5,553 nt of DNA from Thiobacillaceae bacterium (lineage in GTDB: Bacteria > Pseudomonadota > Gammaproteobacteria > Burkholderiales > Thiobacillaceae). Location: positions 1 to 5,553 of the forward strand of contig JAHENE010000144.1 of NCBI GenBank assembly GCA_024643305.1, read 5' to 3'. The notes under the pieces are model-generated. The model made no database searches, had not been told where the DNA came from, and was given only the letters and a program-made list of their open reading frames with translations. A program made the position numbers and the translations under genes. Every line of letters begins with the position of its first letter. The first letter of the stretch is position 1. Shown here piece by piece: positions 5,510 through 5,553 of this stretch.

Positions 5510-5553
5510 CCCGAGCGACACGCTTGAAAAACCCGCGGTCTTCCCCACATTTG

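Noticed and set aside
5498..5548. Extension of nadC to a GTG at 5548
   Set aside because: The 17 extra residues do not resemble NadC N-termini, and the ATG at 5497 gives the usual length.
1..5553. Search for CRISPR repeats, insertion-sequence ends, tRNA genes, riboswitches and Neisseria-type uptake sequences
   Set aside because: None seen by eye: the window is nearly all coding, with gaps of 56 bases or less, and no GCCGTCTGAA-type word was found.

Overview
The window is an ordinary-looking piece of bacterial chromosome with no sign of phage, transposon, plasmid or CRISPR sequence. It is moderately GC-rich and almost fully coding. Protein similarity recognised by eye points to a proteobacterium. 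Three features make a betaproteobacterium most likely, perhaps of the Nitrosomonadales type: MutL carries a DMHA-type endonuclease motif like that of Neisseria, NadC has a GGGxNQR motif, and an AMIN/Amidase_3 protein without LysM lies between tsaE and mutL. The order-level guess is inference.

Layout: on the left, the first 161 codons of queG (epoxyqueuosine reductase) run leftward off the edge. Divergent from it, and sharing the palindrome ATGCAT at the two start codons, a rightward cluster begins: tsaE (t6A tRNA modification ATPase, 480-977), amiC (periplasmic cell-separation amidase, 947-2188, overlapping tsaE) and mutL (mismatch repair, 2216-3979). A short 47-base gap with a good candidate promoter precedes a gcvR-like double-ACT-domain gene (4027-4590). 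It converges on nadC (quinolinate phosphoribosyltransferase, 4616-5497, minus strand), with a small hairpin between the two stops. The last 56 bases hold the upstream region of nadC and no recognisable gene. There is no gene-free stretch longer than about 60 bases.

How the genes fit together: queG and tsaE both act in tRNA anticodon-loop modification (queuosine at position 34, t6A at position 37). amiC and mutL are the partners seen in the E. coli queG / nnr-tsaE-amiB-mutL-miaA-hfq region. Here the core is kept, but nnr is missing between queG and tsaE, and miaA-hfq does not follow mutL. gcvR (glycine metabolism regulator family) and nadC (NAD synthesis) look like unrelated neighbours.

I did not find a new biological system. 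The points most worth a second look are regulatory or evolutionary: most genes lack a Shine-Dalgarno sequence and several have a -10-like hexamer only 5-13 bases before the start codon (possible leaderless transcripts), two divergent genes share a start palindrome, tsaE contains an AT-rich island, and the superoperon is broken after mutL.
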